The notes under the pieces: generated by a model
The model's input: the letters and a program-made list of their open reading frames with translations, nothing else
Database searches by the model: none
What the model was told of the DNA's origin: nothing
Assembly: GCA_963678445.1 (NCBI GenBank)
Contig: OY782877.1
Span: forward strand, 806,001-870,000
DNA from: G963678445 sp963678445
GTDB taxonomy: Bacteria; Hydrogenedentota; Hydrogenedentia; Hydrogenedentales; G963678445
DNA length: 64,000 nt
Direction: 5' to 3'
Shown: one piece after another, positions 9,182 through 17,313 of the stretch
Position numbering within the stretch: the stretch's first letter is position 1
How the letters are laid out: every line of letters starts with the position of its first letter
Made by a program: the position numbers and the translations under genes

Positions 9182-11512
9182 ATGAACAGCAAGGATGCCG
9201 AATTTCTCAAACGACTTAAGGCCACGTTCCGTATTGAAGCAGAGGAACATGTTCACGCCATTTCCGCAGGTCTTATTGAGCTGGAAAAGGGACTGTCTGA
9301 GGAGGAACGCACGGAGATTATCGAGCAGATTTTTCGAGAAGCGCACAGCCTCAAGGGGGCGGCACGCTCTGTGGATCAACAGGAGATAGAATCTGTCTGT
9401 CAACCCTTGGAGGGGGTCTTTTCCACACTAAAACGGCAGCAAGCAGACCCGCCCGCGACGTTATATGATCTCTGTCACCAGGCGGTGGACACCATTACAC
9501 AATGGATGGAAATGGAGGAGGAAAAGCCCAGTGCGACCCAACGAAAAAGCACAAAGGAAATCATTGAAAAACTAACTGCGCTTTCTGTTCCTGGTGATTT
9601 CCCTAAAAAAACAGAGACAACGTTAGAACATTCCCCTCTGCCACAAGAAATTGAAAAAACGGAAGAACCACCTCCCCCACCCCCAGAACCGCCTGCCGAA
9701 TCGGTGCATACGTCACAAACGCCAACGAACGCACCCCAGGCGTTCAAGGAGGGAAAGGTTGGTTTCACGGATACCGTCCGCATCCCTACAGCACGCCTGG
9801 ACGCGCTGCTTTTGCAGGCAGAGGAAATGGTGTCGGCCAAAGTCGCCGTCGCGCAACGTATCGTCGAGTTACAAGAGCTACGCAACATGCTGAACACCTG
9901 GAAGAAGGAGGGGGAGAAATGGAACAAGAGATTCCTAATGCAAGACCTACCTCAGGCGCAGGCGTGGAAGGAATGGCATGAAACCCATTTAAACGCCCTC
10001 GACAACCAGGTAGGCAGGGTGACGCAGGCCATAGAGCAAGATCAGCGTGTGACGATACGAATGGTGGATGAGCAGTTGGAACGCGCTAAAAGCGCCGTCA
10101 TGCTGCCGGTGGCGCTACTCGTGGAATCTTTTCCAAAACTCGTTCGCGATTTGGCACATGATCAAAAGAAAGACGTGGCGCTGTTCATGGAAGGGACCGA
10201 TATCGAACTGGACAAACGAATCCTGGAGGGATTGAAGGACCCGCTTGTACATCTACTACGAAATTGTATCGACCATGGCATCGAAAGGCCGGAAGAACGG
10301 AAACAAAAAAGCAAGGATGCGCGCGGAAAAATACATATCACTTTCAGCACCAAAGGCAGTCGACAGGTAGAGGTCCTTGTTGCCGATGATGGGGCGGGCA
10401 TTGATATCGAAAAGATTCGCACAGCAATCCATAAGAAGCGACCCGCGGCACGCAGGGAACAGAAAGAGCCGGATTCGAAAGACCCTGTTTCGCTCATCTT
10501 CGAATCGGGAATCTCAACGAGCCCTTTTATTACCGACATATCCGGTCGCGGCTTGGGATTGGCGATTGTCCGTGAAAAAGTGGAAAAATTAGGGGGGAGT
10601 GTCGCTGTAGAAACGAAACCCGAGTCGGGTGCGGTTTTCCGTTTACACCTCCCCCTGACATTGGCGACCTTCCGAGGGGTTTTGCTGAGGATTGGAGAGT
10701 ACCAGTTTATCGCCCCAACGATGCAGGTGGAGTGTGCGTTAAACATCCATAAGGAGGAGATCGAAACCGTTGAAAATCACGCCAGCATCCAGGTCGGCGG
10801 CCGTATTCTTTCGTTGGTTAACCTGAGCGAGGTTTTGGGCCTTCCCAACCATGCCAGAGATGCAAAAAGGAAAGTCGTAAATGAGGATAGCGCTTCTTTG
10901 TCCGCGCTCGTACTTGTATCCGGAAAAAAACGCATGGCCTTTCTGGTAGATGAGATTCTCGCAGAGCAACAGGTCATGGTCAAAGACCTGGGAAAACAAC
11001 TGCGCCATGTGCGCAATATCGCCGGGGCTACCGTGCTGGGCAGTGGAGAAATAGCACCGGTGCTAAACGTAGCGGATCTCATCGAATCCGCCGAACACAT
11101 GCGGGTTACCGCTCCCCCGCCAAGCGCTTCTTCTGAAACGGAAGAGCAGAGAGGACGTTTGCTGGTGGCCGAGGACTCGATCACTGCACGCACCCTGCTT
11201 AAAAACGTCCTGGAAATGGCGGGATACGAGGTGACCACTGCGGTGGATGGGGCAGATGCCTTTATGCAGGTGCGTAGTGCAGCGTTTGACCTGGTCGTTT
11301 CCGATGTGGATATGCCCCGCATGAGCGGTTTTGAATTGACGCAAAAAATCCGGCATGAAAAACACCTCTCCGAACTGCCGGTCATTTTAGTCACCGCGCT
11401 GGACTCGCGAGAGGATCGCGAACACGGCATCGACGTGGGGGCAAACGCCTATATCGTGAAAAGCAGTTTTGAACAAAGCAACTTACTGGAGGTAATTCAA
11501 CAACTACTCTGA
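9182..11512 (+). CDS. cheA: Hybrid CheA histidine kinase with receiver domain (WspE-like)
   Basis: This chemotaxis-type kinase of about 776 residues combines five domains. An N-terminal Hpt has the phosphoacceptor His near residue 55 (REAHSLKGAAR). A Pro-rich linker lies around 140-185 and a helical dimerisation region around 200-300. The ATPase domain has LLRNCIDHGIERPEER (N box), DDGAGI and GRGLGLAIV. A CheW-like domain (LPLTLATFRGVLL onward) and a C-terminal receiver (LLVAEDS...SDVDMPRMSGFE) with the phosphoacceptor Asp near 708 complete it. CheA fused to a receiver is the WspE architecture. An in-frame ATG at 9158 exists, but the ATG at 9182 has AAGG about 9 nt upstream and starts just before the Hpt helix. 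The attached receiver may act as a phosphate sink or output. Confidence 0.95.
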   Translation: MNSKDAEFLKRLKATFRIEAEEHVHAISAGLIELEKGLSEEERTEIIEQIFREAHSLKGAARSVDQQEIESVCQPLEGVFSTLKRQQADPPATLYDLCHQAVDTITQWMEMEEEKPSATQRKSTKEIIEKLTALSVPGDFPKKTETTLEHSPLPQEIEKTEEPPPPPPEPPAESVHTSQTPTNAPQAFKEGKVGFTDTVRIPTARLDALLLQAEEMVSAKVAVAQRIVELQELRNMLNTWKKEGEKWNKRFLMQDLPQAQAWKEWHETHLNALDNQVGRVTQAIEQDQRVTIRMVDEQLERAKSAVMLPVALLVESFPKLVRDLAHDQKKDVALFMEGTDIELDKRILEGLKDPLVHLLRNCIDHGIERPEERKQKSKDARGKIHITFSTKGSRQVEVLVADDGAGIDIEKIRTAIHKKRPAARREQKEPDSKDPVSLIFESGISTSPFITDISGRGLGLAIVREKVEKLGGSVAVETKPESGAVFRLHLPLTLATFRGVLLRIGEYQFIAPTMQVECALNIHKEEIETVENHASIQVGGRILSLVNLSEVLGLPNHARDAKRKVVNEDSASLSALVLVSGKKRMAFLVDEILAEQQVMVKDLGKQLRHVRNIAGATVLGSGEIAPVLNVADLIESAEHMRVTAPPPSASSETEEQRGRLLVAEDSITARTLLKNVLEMAGYEVTTAVDGADAFMQVRSAAFDLVVSDVDMPRMSGFELTQKIRHEKHLSELPVILVTALDSREDREHGIDVGANAYIVKSSFEQSNLLEVIQQLL

Positions 11513-11593
11513 TGCGCATAACGGAATTTGGGCAGTACGTGAAATACATGGTTGTAGGGTACCCGCTATACCGATTCGGGAGATGTGGCACAC

Positions 11594-12670
11594 ATGATCA
11601 AAGCACTTATCGTAGAAGACTCGCCTGTTGCGCGTGAATTTTTGACGTATATACTGACCTCGGACCCGGATATTGAGGTAATCGGTGCAGCACGAAATGG
11701 GGCCGAAGCGTTGGCGTTGCTCAAGAGCCACAAGCCGGATGTAATTACTATGGATATTCACATGCCGATTATGGATGGCTTTGAAGCAACACGCCGTATT
11801 ATGGAAACCACTCCTACGCCTATCGTTGTTGTAAGTGGCAGCGTGGGCGCCACGGAAGTAGCCTCCACCTTTCGTGCACTCGAAGCAGGCGCACTGGCAG
11901 TGGTGCGGCGTCCCCTGGGGGGGGATCATGAAGCTTTTGAAAAGGGAGCGGCGGAATTATTGCAGACTATCAAGCTGATGTCCGAAATCAAGGTGGTACG
12001 TCGCATCTCCCATGCAAGCTCAAACGGCACACCAGGCCCTGGTGAAAACCTTAGCAGCGAATTGGGTTCTATCTGCGAAACAAAAAAGAAGACCCGGCTA
12101 ATCGTCATCGGCGCCTCTACGGGAGGCCCCCCCGTATTCCAGGAAATCCTTTCCGAATTACCTCGTGATTTCCCTGTACCCATTTTAATTGTGCAACACA
12201 TGGCGGCAGGATTCAGTCAGGGCTTCGCCGAGTGGCTATCGGGGGCTTCCCGCTTCCCCGTGCATATAGCCATGCAGGATGAGATTCCCTTACCGGGGCA
12301 CGCCTATCTGGCGCCGGATGAAATACACATGGGAATCGATTCCGGATTTCGTATCACGCTAAGCGCCCACCCCCCGGAAAACGGCTTGCGCCCCTCCGTT
12401 TCCTACCTTTTCCGAACTGCCGCTGAAACGGTCAGCCCCAACGCTATCGGGGTGCTGCTGACGGGCATGGGCAGGGATGGCGCACGGGAATTGAAATATA
12501 TGAAGGACAAAGGGTCTATTACAATCGCGCAGGATGAAGAAAGTGCAGTGGTGCACGGTATGCCGGGTGAAGCGATTAAACTTGGGGGGGCTAGCCACAT
12601 CCTTCCTCCAAAAAAGATTGCCGCTTTGCTGGACACACTGACAAAGTCCCCGCAGGGAGAGCAGCTATGA
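11594..12670 (+). CDS. cheB: CheB-type receptor methylesterase (WspF-like)
   Basis: This 358-residue response regulator and protein-glutamate methylesterase removes methyl groups added by CheR and so resets receptor activity. The receiver domain occupies roughly residues 1-125, with the phosphoacceptor Asp near 53 in ITMDIHMPIMDGFEA. The esterase domain carries the serine in GASTGGPP (near 174), the histidine in VQHMAAGFSQGFAEWL (near 201) and the catalytic-aspartate block GVLLTGMGRDGA, so all three catalytic residues are present. A GTG at 11585 could start the frame, but the ATG at 11594 is the better start because the GGGAG ribosome binding site is then correctly spaced. The stop overlaps the next start by ATGA. 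A run of eight G at 11917-11924 lies at the end of the receiver domain. Confidence 0.95.
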   Translation: MIKALIVEDSPVAREFLTYILTSDPDIEVIGAARNGAEALALLKSHKPDVITMDIHMPIMDGFEATRRIMETTPTPIVVVSGSVGATEVASTFRALEAGALAVVRRPLGGDHEAFEKGAAELLQTIKLMSEIKVVRRISHASSNGTPGPGENLSSELGSICETKKKTRLIVIGASTGGPPVFQEILSELPRDFPVPILIVQHMAAGFSQGFAEWLSGASRFPVHIAMQDEIPLPGHAYLAPDEIHMGIDSGFRITLSAHPPENGLRPSVSYLFRTAAETVSPNAIGVLLTGMGRDGARELKYMKDKGSITIAQDEESAVVHGMPGEAIKLGGASHILPPKKIAALLDTLTKSPQGEQL

Positions 12671-15477
12671 GTATCCCATCGCATATACCGAAAAAATCCG
12701 CACAGGTTCTAATCGTTGAAGATAGCCCCACCCAGGCCGAACAGCTTCGCTATCTGCTCGAATCAAATCACTATGTAGTCATGGTAGCGGAAAATGGACA
12801 AAAGGCCCTTTTGCAAGTCCGCAAAACAAAGCCTAACGCTATCATTACCGATATCGTGATGCCGGGAATGAATGGCTTCGAGCTCTGTCGTCAACTGAAA
12901 GAAGATGATGAACTCAACGATATCCCCGTCATTTTACTCACCCACCTGACCACCTCCGAGGATGTGTTGGAAGGGCTTTCTGCAGGAGCAGACAGCTTTA
13001 TTACCAAGCCCTATAGCGAAAACTATCTCCTGGCGAATCTGCAGCAGATCCTGGCCAGTCAATATCTGCATCAGGTCGAACGTGTACGCATCGGCATAGA
13101 AGTCTCCTTTGGGGGTAGAAAACGCCTCATCACCGCCGACCAGCAACAGATGCTCACGTTGCTCATCTCCACCTATGAAGCCGCCATCCACCGCAACGAT
13201 GAATTGATTCAATCACAGCATGAATTGAAACGTTTGAATGAACGTCTGGAGGACCGTGTTGAAGAACGAACCGCCGCCCTTCAGGTAGAAGTCGATGAAC
13301 GTACCCAGGCGGAAAAACGTGAACGACTGGCGCGAAACGTTTTGGAACTATTGAACCGTCCCAATCAGGAAGGAAATACGATTGGGGACATTCTCCACCT
13401 GGTGAAAACGACCATGGGCTTCGAAGCTGTCGCCATACGCCTGCAGAAGGGGGAAGACTTTCCCTACTTCGAATCCAGTGGCTTTCCCGAGGAGTTTTTA
13501 AAGGCAGAAAACACCTTGTGCAAAAAAAATGGAACGGGAGCTTCCTTACATGATGGTTCTGGCGGCCCTGTACTTGAGTGTATGTGCGGCAATGTCCTTT
13601 GCGGAAAAATCAATGCAGAAGCCCCCTTCTTCAGCCAAGGGGGAAGTTTCTGGACCAATGAAGCCTCGCAGTTAGTGTCTTCCACCACGGTGCAAAACCA
13701 CCCCCTCTTCACCCGCAGACGGATCTCCAGCGAGGGCTACGAATCCATTGCCCTGATCCCACTGCGATCCAGCGGACAGATTGTCGGCTTGCTTCAAATC
13801 AATGACCACCGCCCCGATCGCTTCTCCGTTGAACAAATCCACTTCCTCGAAGGATTGGGAGCCAGTATTGGCATTGCCCTCGCACGCAAACAGGCAGAGG
13901 AAGCCTTACGCACGTCTGAGGCTAAATTTCGCGGTATCGTTGACAATATCGGTATCGGTGTAATGCTGATCGGACGTGATATGCAGGTGCTTGAAATAAA
14001 CCGGCGTATGCGCGAATGGTTTCACTATAATGGGCAGGAATTCCCCGAACATTGCTATGGCATATTCGAAGATGCAAACTCCGAGGATCTATGCCTGGAT
14101 TGTCCGGCCCAACAGACTTTCGCTACGGGAAAAACGCATGAAACAACAAAACAAATAACCCGTGAAAATGAAACGCGCCATTACCGGCTAATTTCTTCAC
14201 CGCTTGTCAACAGAGAGGGGAAAATCACCGCAGTTATTGAGATGGTGGAAGATGTGACCGAAAAGCTTTCGTTGGAAGAGCAGCTGCGACAAGCCCAAAA
14301 AATGGAAGCCATTGGGCAATTGGCCGGTGGTGTAGCGCACGACTTCAACAATATCCTGCAGGCCATCGTCGGCTACGGCGGCATGCTCCGGGAACGTCTG
14401 GAAGGCCAGGGGGAAGCGCTGGAATTCGCAGACGAAATTGTACGAGGCGCAGAACGCGCCGCTGTCTTAACACGCCAGCTGTTGGCATTTAGCCGCAGGC
14501 AGGTTCTTAAAATGGAGGATCTCAATATCAATGCCATCGCACAGGATCTGACGAAGATGATCCAGCGCATTATTGGTGAAAACATCGAAATAAAGGTTGT
14601 ACAAGAAACAAATCTGGGGCTTGTACATGCCGATCAGGGGCAAATGGAACAGGTACTTCTGAATCTATGTGTCAATGCACGCGATGCCATGCCGCAGGGG
14701 GGCGTACTCACAATAGAAACGGACAACATATCCATGGATGAGGCCTATTGTCAGGCCCATGCATGGTCTTCTCCGGGACAGTACGTGCTGCTGAGTGTCA
14801 CCGACACCGGCTCCGGTATGGATGCGCAGACACAGGCGCATATATTTGAACCCTTTTTCACCACTAAAGAATTGGGGAAGGGCACTGGCCTGGGATTGGC
14901 CACGGTGTACGGCATTGTCAATCAACACCAGGGTATGATCCAGGTTTACAGCGAAGTGGACAAAGGCACTACGTTCAAAATCTACATGCCCAGCTTCTCT
15001 TCTGCGTCCGCGACAGAAACAACGCAGGAGAAGACCGCCATTAAAGGCGGCACGGAAACTATTCTTCTCGCAGAAGATGATGAAACGGTCCGTAAATTTG
15101 CCGAACGCATTCTAAAAGATGCAGGCTATACGGTGTTGCTCGCTTCAAACGGGGAAGAGGCGGTTGAAGTCTACAATCAAAATCACAGCAGGATCGACCT
15201 CGTCATACTTGATATCATCATGCCCAAAATGAGTGGGGAAAGCGTCTATGAAGTCCTACACCCCAAGGCCCCGGAACTATGTTTCCTTTTCTCAAGCGGC
15301 TACAGCAACAATGCGACCCATACCAATTTCATTCTCAGGACAGGCGCTGATCTTCTCCAAAAACCTTACGCTCCAGACGCTCTCTTACACAAGGTACGGA
15401 GAGCGCTGGATCGAAACAGGGAAGTTAAGGGTATCTTTTCTGTAACACATACAGAAAAGGAGAAAAAACTAACCTAA
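12667..15477 (+). CDS. Hybrid sensor kinase REC-GAF-PAS-HisKA-HATPase-REC
   Basis: This 936-residue cytoplasmic protein is translationally coupled to cheB (ATGA). In order it has a receiver (about 12-130, Asp near 61 in ITDIVMPGMNGFE) and a charged coiled coil (about 175-225). A GAF domain (about 230-405) holds a Cys cluster (CMCGNVLCGK), and a PAS domain (about 415-530) has CLDCPAQQ. The dimerisation domain has the phosphoacceptor His near 558 (GVAHDFNNIL), and the ATPase has FEPFFTTKELGKGTGLGLATVYG. A second receiver follows (VILDIIMPKMSG). No GGDEF or EAL domain is present. In Wsp systems this last position is taken by WspR, a receiver-GGDEF diguanylate cyclase, so the output here appears to be phosphorelay. 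The N-terminal receiver is the likely target of the CheA encoded upstream, and the Cys clusters could sense redox state or metal. Confidence 0.93.
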   Translation: MSIPSHIPKKSAQVLIVEDSPTQAEQLRYLLESNHYVVMVAENGQKALLQVRKTKPNAIITDIVMPGMNGFELCRQLKEDDELNDIPVILLTHLTTSEDVLEGLSAGADSFITKPYSENYLLANLQQILASQYLHQVERVRIGIEVSFGGRKRLITADQQQMLTLLISTYEAAIHRNDELIQSQHELKRLNERLEDRVEERTAALQVEVDERTQAEKRERLARNVLELLNRPNQEGNTIGDILHLVKTTMGFEAVAIRLQKGEDFPYFESSGFPEEFLKAENTLCKKNGTGASLHDGSGGPVLECMCGNVLCGKINAEAPFFSQGGSFWTNEASQLVSSTTVQNHPLFTRRRISSEGYESIALIPLRSSGQIVGLLQINDHRPDRFSVEQIHFLEGLGASIGIALARKQAEEALRTSEAKFRGIVDNIGIGVMLIGRDMQVLEINRRMREWFHYNGQEFPEHCYGIFEDANSEDLCLDCPAQQTFATGKTHETTKQITRENETRHYRLISSPLVNREGKITAVIEMVEDVTEKLSLEEQLRQAQKMEAIGQLAGGVAHDFNNILQAIVGYGGMLRERLEGQGEALEFADEIVRGAERAAVLTRQLLAFSRRQVLKMEDLNINAIAQDLTKMIQRIIGENIEIKVVQETNLGLVHADQGQMEQVLLNLCVNARDAMPQGGVLTIETDNISMDEAYCQAHAWSSPGQYVLLSVTDTGSGMDAQTQAHIFEPFFTTKELGKGTGLGLATVYGIVNQHQGMIQVYSEVDKGTTFKIYMPSFSSASATETTQEKTAIKGGTETILLAEDDETVRKFAERILKDAGYTVLLASNGEEAVEVYNQNHSRIDLVILDIIMPKMSGESVYEVLHPKAPELCFLFSSGYSNNATHTNFILRTGADLLQKPYAPDALLHKVRRALDRNREVKGIFSVTHTEKEKKLT

Positions 15478-15606
15478 AGCGGCCCAGCGACCGCAAGGTG
15501 GCTAGGCCACACCCAGGAAATATGGTCCTTTCCGTCCCGGACCGCAGCAAAAATTTCGCTTTTTCTGACAACTTCTGAAATGTTAGTTACTAAAATGACC
15601 AGCACG
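15478..15606 (+). repeat. Dispersed intergenic repeat, copy 2, starting at a stop codon
   Basis: The repeat begins directly after the TAA of the hybrid kinase gene: GCGGCCCAGCGACCGC, then GGCCACACCCAGGA, the core ATATGGTCCTTTCCGTCCCG, a GCAAAAATTTCGCTTTTT segment, a TGACAACTT box, and ACTAAAATGACCAGC at the end. This is the longest and clearest single copy. The ACTAAA...CCAGC end resembles its own beginning (CTAAAGCGGCCCAGC). The remaining bases to 15679 show nothing further. Confidence 0.8.
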
Positions 15607-15679
15607 TCTTACAAATGCACTGCATTCTCTTTCTGATGGCTTTCGGATAATTTTTGGATGCTATCGCATTAAGATCCAC

Positions 15680-17293
15680 TCATTGTGCATCATCAGTCGC
15701 GGCGTTGTTTTCCGCCGAGGCCGTCATGGGACGCCAGCCGCCACCAAGTGCTTTGTAGATGCGTACAAGGTTGCTCGAAATCAAACCGGCGCTGATGGCG
15801 CGCTGCTCCTGAAAGGTGAGCAGGGAGCGTTGTGCATCAAGCACATTGTTGAAATCGGTGAGCCCATTCTTGTACTGGTCCTGGGCAACTTCAAGGGCCG
15901 TTTGCGCAGCGTCAACTGCTTTGTCGAGATAACCGTAGCGTTCTTGCTCTTGGGCATAGTCGACAAGGGCGTCTCGCACCTCTTTAACGGCCAAAAGAAT
16001 CGTGTTCTCCCAAACGGCAAGGTACTGCTGCTGTAGTTCGTTTTGCACTTGGATATTTTTTCGAATAGCGCCCGCGTGGAAAATGGGAAAGGAGAGATTG
16101 GGACCAATACTCCAGGCGTCGCTGCCGCTGTCGAAAAGTTTGGAGGATTTGAGGGACTCAATGCCGATAGAACCTACCAGTGTCAGCTTGGGATAGAGCT
16201 CAGCAGTTGCTTCACCGATACGAGCGGTCTGGGCGGCAAGCTGGCGTTCCGCCATACGGATGTCAGGACGCTGCCGCAGGGCGTTGGCAGGGATGCCGGT
16301 AACGATCTTGAGCTTTGCGGTGGGAATGGGCTGGGCGTCTTTGAGGCTTTCGTGAAGGGCGCCCGGCATTTTCCCGGTAAGTACCGCAAGGCTGTTCAGG
16401 CTGGTCTCTACCGACCCGCGTAAACTGGGAATGCTGGCGCGGGTACTTTCCACGATATACCGTACTTGCTGCAGGTCAAGCTCATCGCACAGGCCTGCGT
16501 CGTAAAGCGACTGAAGCAGTTCATAGGTTTCCATCTGGGCTTCCAGATTCGATTCGGCGACCGCCAGGCGAGCCTGGTAGGTGCGTAGTTCGATATAGCT
16601 TTGAGCAATCGAACCGGCGAGGGAAACCCAGATGTGGTTGAGATTCTCTTGTACAGATTCCAAGTCGGCCTGGGCCGCTTCTATACTACGTTTCGTACCG
16701 CCGAAGATATCGATCTCCCAGGAGGCGTCTGCACCTGCGCGATAGAAATCGCTTTCGAGATCCGTGGAACGGGATACGGGCCATCCGGCAATCTGGCCGG
16801 GAACGCTGAGTAACGCGCTTGCCGGACTGTTGGCTAAACCACTTACCGTTTGTGCAACACCGATGCCTGTGGCCACGGCGCCTGCCTTTTGCTGCAGGGC
16901 GTTCCCCGACTGCGAGGGGCTGGTGTTTTCACTACTACGCTTACGCGTGTAGGTGGTTGATCCATCTACTTGGGGGAAAAGTGGACTTTTTGCGATACCC
17001 AGGAGCAGGCGCGACATGCGTACGCGGGATTGAGCCTGCTGGATGTCCAGATTGTCGGACAGGGCATCCTGGATGAGTTGGGTCAGCAGGGGATCGTCCA
17101 GATTATCCCACCAATGCGCAAGGGACTCTGCCGTCAGCGGACCTTTCGCATCTGTCGCGGGCGTTCCATTGGGTTGCAAAACATCCGCAAAGTCGGCCTC
17201 GGGTAGAATCGGTTGGCTATAGTCGGGGCCTACCGTCATGCAGCCAGCGAGCAGAATGCCCAGCAAACTTGTATAAAGTACGGTTTTTTTCAT
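15680..17293 (-). CDS. Outer-membrane efflux lipoprotein (OprM/NodT-type TolC family)
   Basis: This 537-residue protein is predicted to be the outer-membrane channel of the tripartite pump encoded just upstream. It has a lipoprotein signal peptide with lipobox LAGC near residue 17, followed by MTVGPDYSQP, the typical N-terminus of the NodT group. Two long alpha-helical hairpin repeats follow, including ALSDNLDIQQAQSRVRMSRL and RPDIRMAERQLAAQTARIGEATAELYP, the latter a signature of the family. The frame continues upstream to 17320, but the ATG at 17293 has an AGGAG ribosome binding site at ideal spacing and begins the signal peptide. It follows the pump gene by about 20 bp, so it is the last gene of the efflux operon. 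Confidence 0.95.
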   Translation of the reverse strand: MKKTVLYTSLLGILLAGCMTVGPDYSQPILPEADFADVLQPNGTPATDAKGPLTAESLAHWWDNLDDPLLTQLIQDALSDNLDIQQAQSRVRMSRLLLGIAKSPLFPQVDGSTTYTRKRSSENTSPSQSGNALQQKAGAVATGIGVAQTVSGLANSPASALLSVPGQIAGWPVSRSTDLESDFYRAGADASWEIDIFGGTKRSIEAAQADLESVQENLNHIWVSLAGSIAQSYIELRTYQARLAVAESNLEAQMETYELLQSLYDAGLCDELDLQQVRYIVESTRASIPSLRGSVETSLNSLAVLTGKMPGALHESLKDAQPIPTAKLKIVTGIPANALRQRPDIRMAERQLAAQTARIGEATAELYPKLTLVGSIGIESLKSSKLFDSGSDAWSIGPNLSFPIFHAGAIRKNIQVQNELQQQYLAVWENTILLAVKEVRDALVDYAQEQERYGYLDKAVDAAQTALEVAQDQYKNGLTDFNNVLDAQRSLLTFQEQRAISAGLISSNLVRIYKALGGGWRPMTASAENNAATDDAQ

Positions 17294-17313
17294 TCGTATT
17301 GCTCCTGGTCTAT

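Noticed and set aside
11917..11924. Phase-variable tract in cheB
   Set aside because: An eight-base G run is present, but similar seven- and eight-base runs occur elsewhere by chance in the window, so it was not reported as a finding.
12667..15477. A WspR-type diguanylate cyclase as final gene of the chemosensory operon
   Set aside because: No GGDEF or EAL motif is present; the frame clearly shows HisKA, HATPase and two receiver domains.
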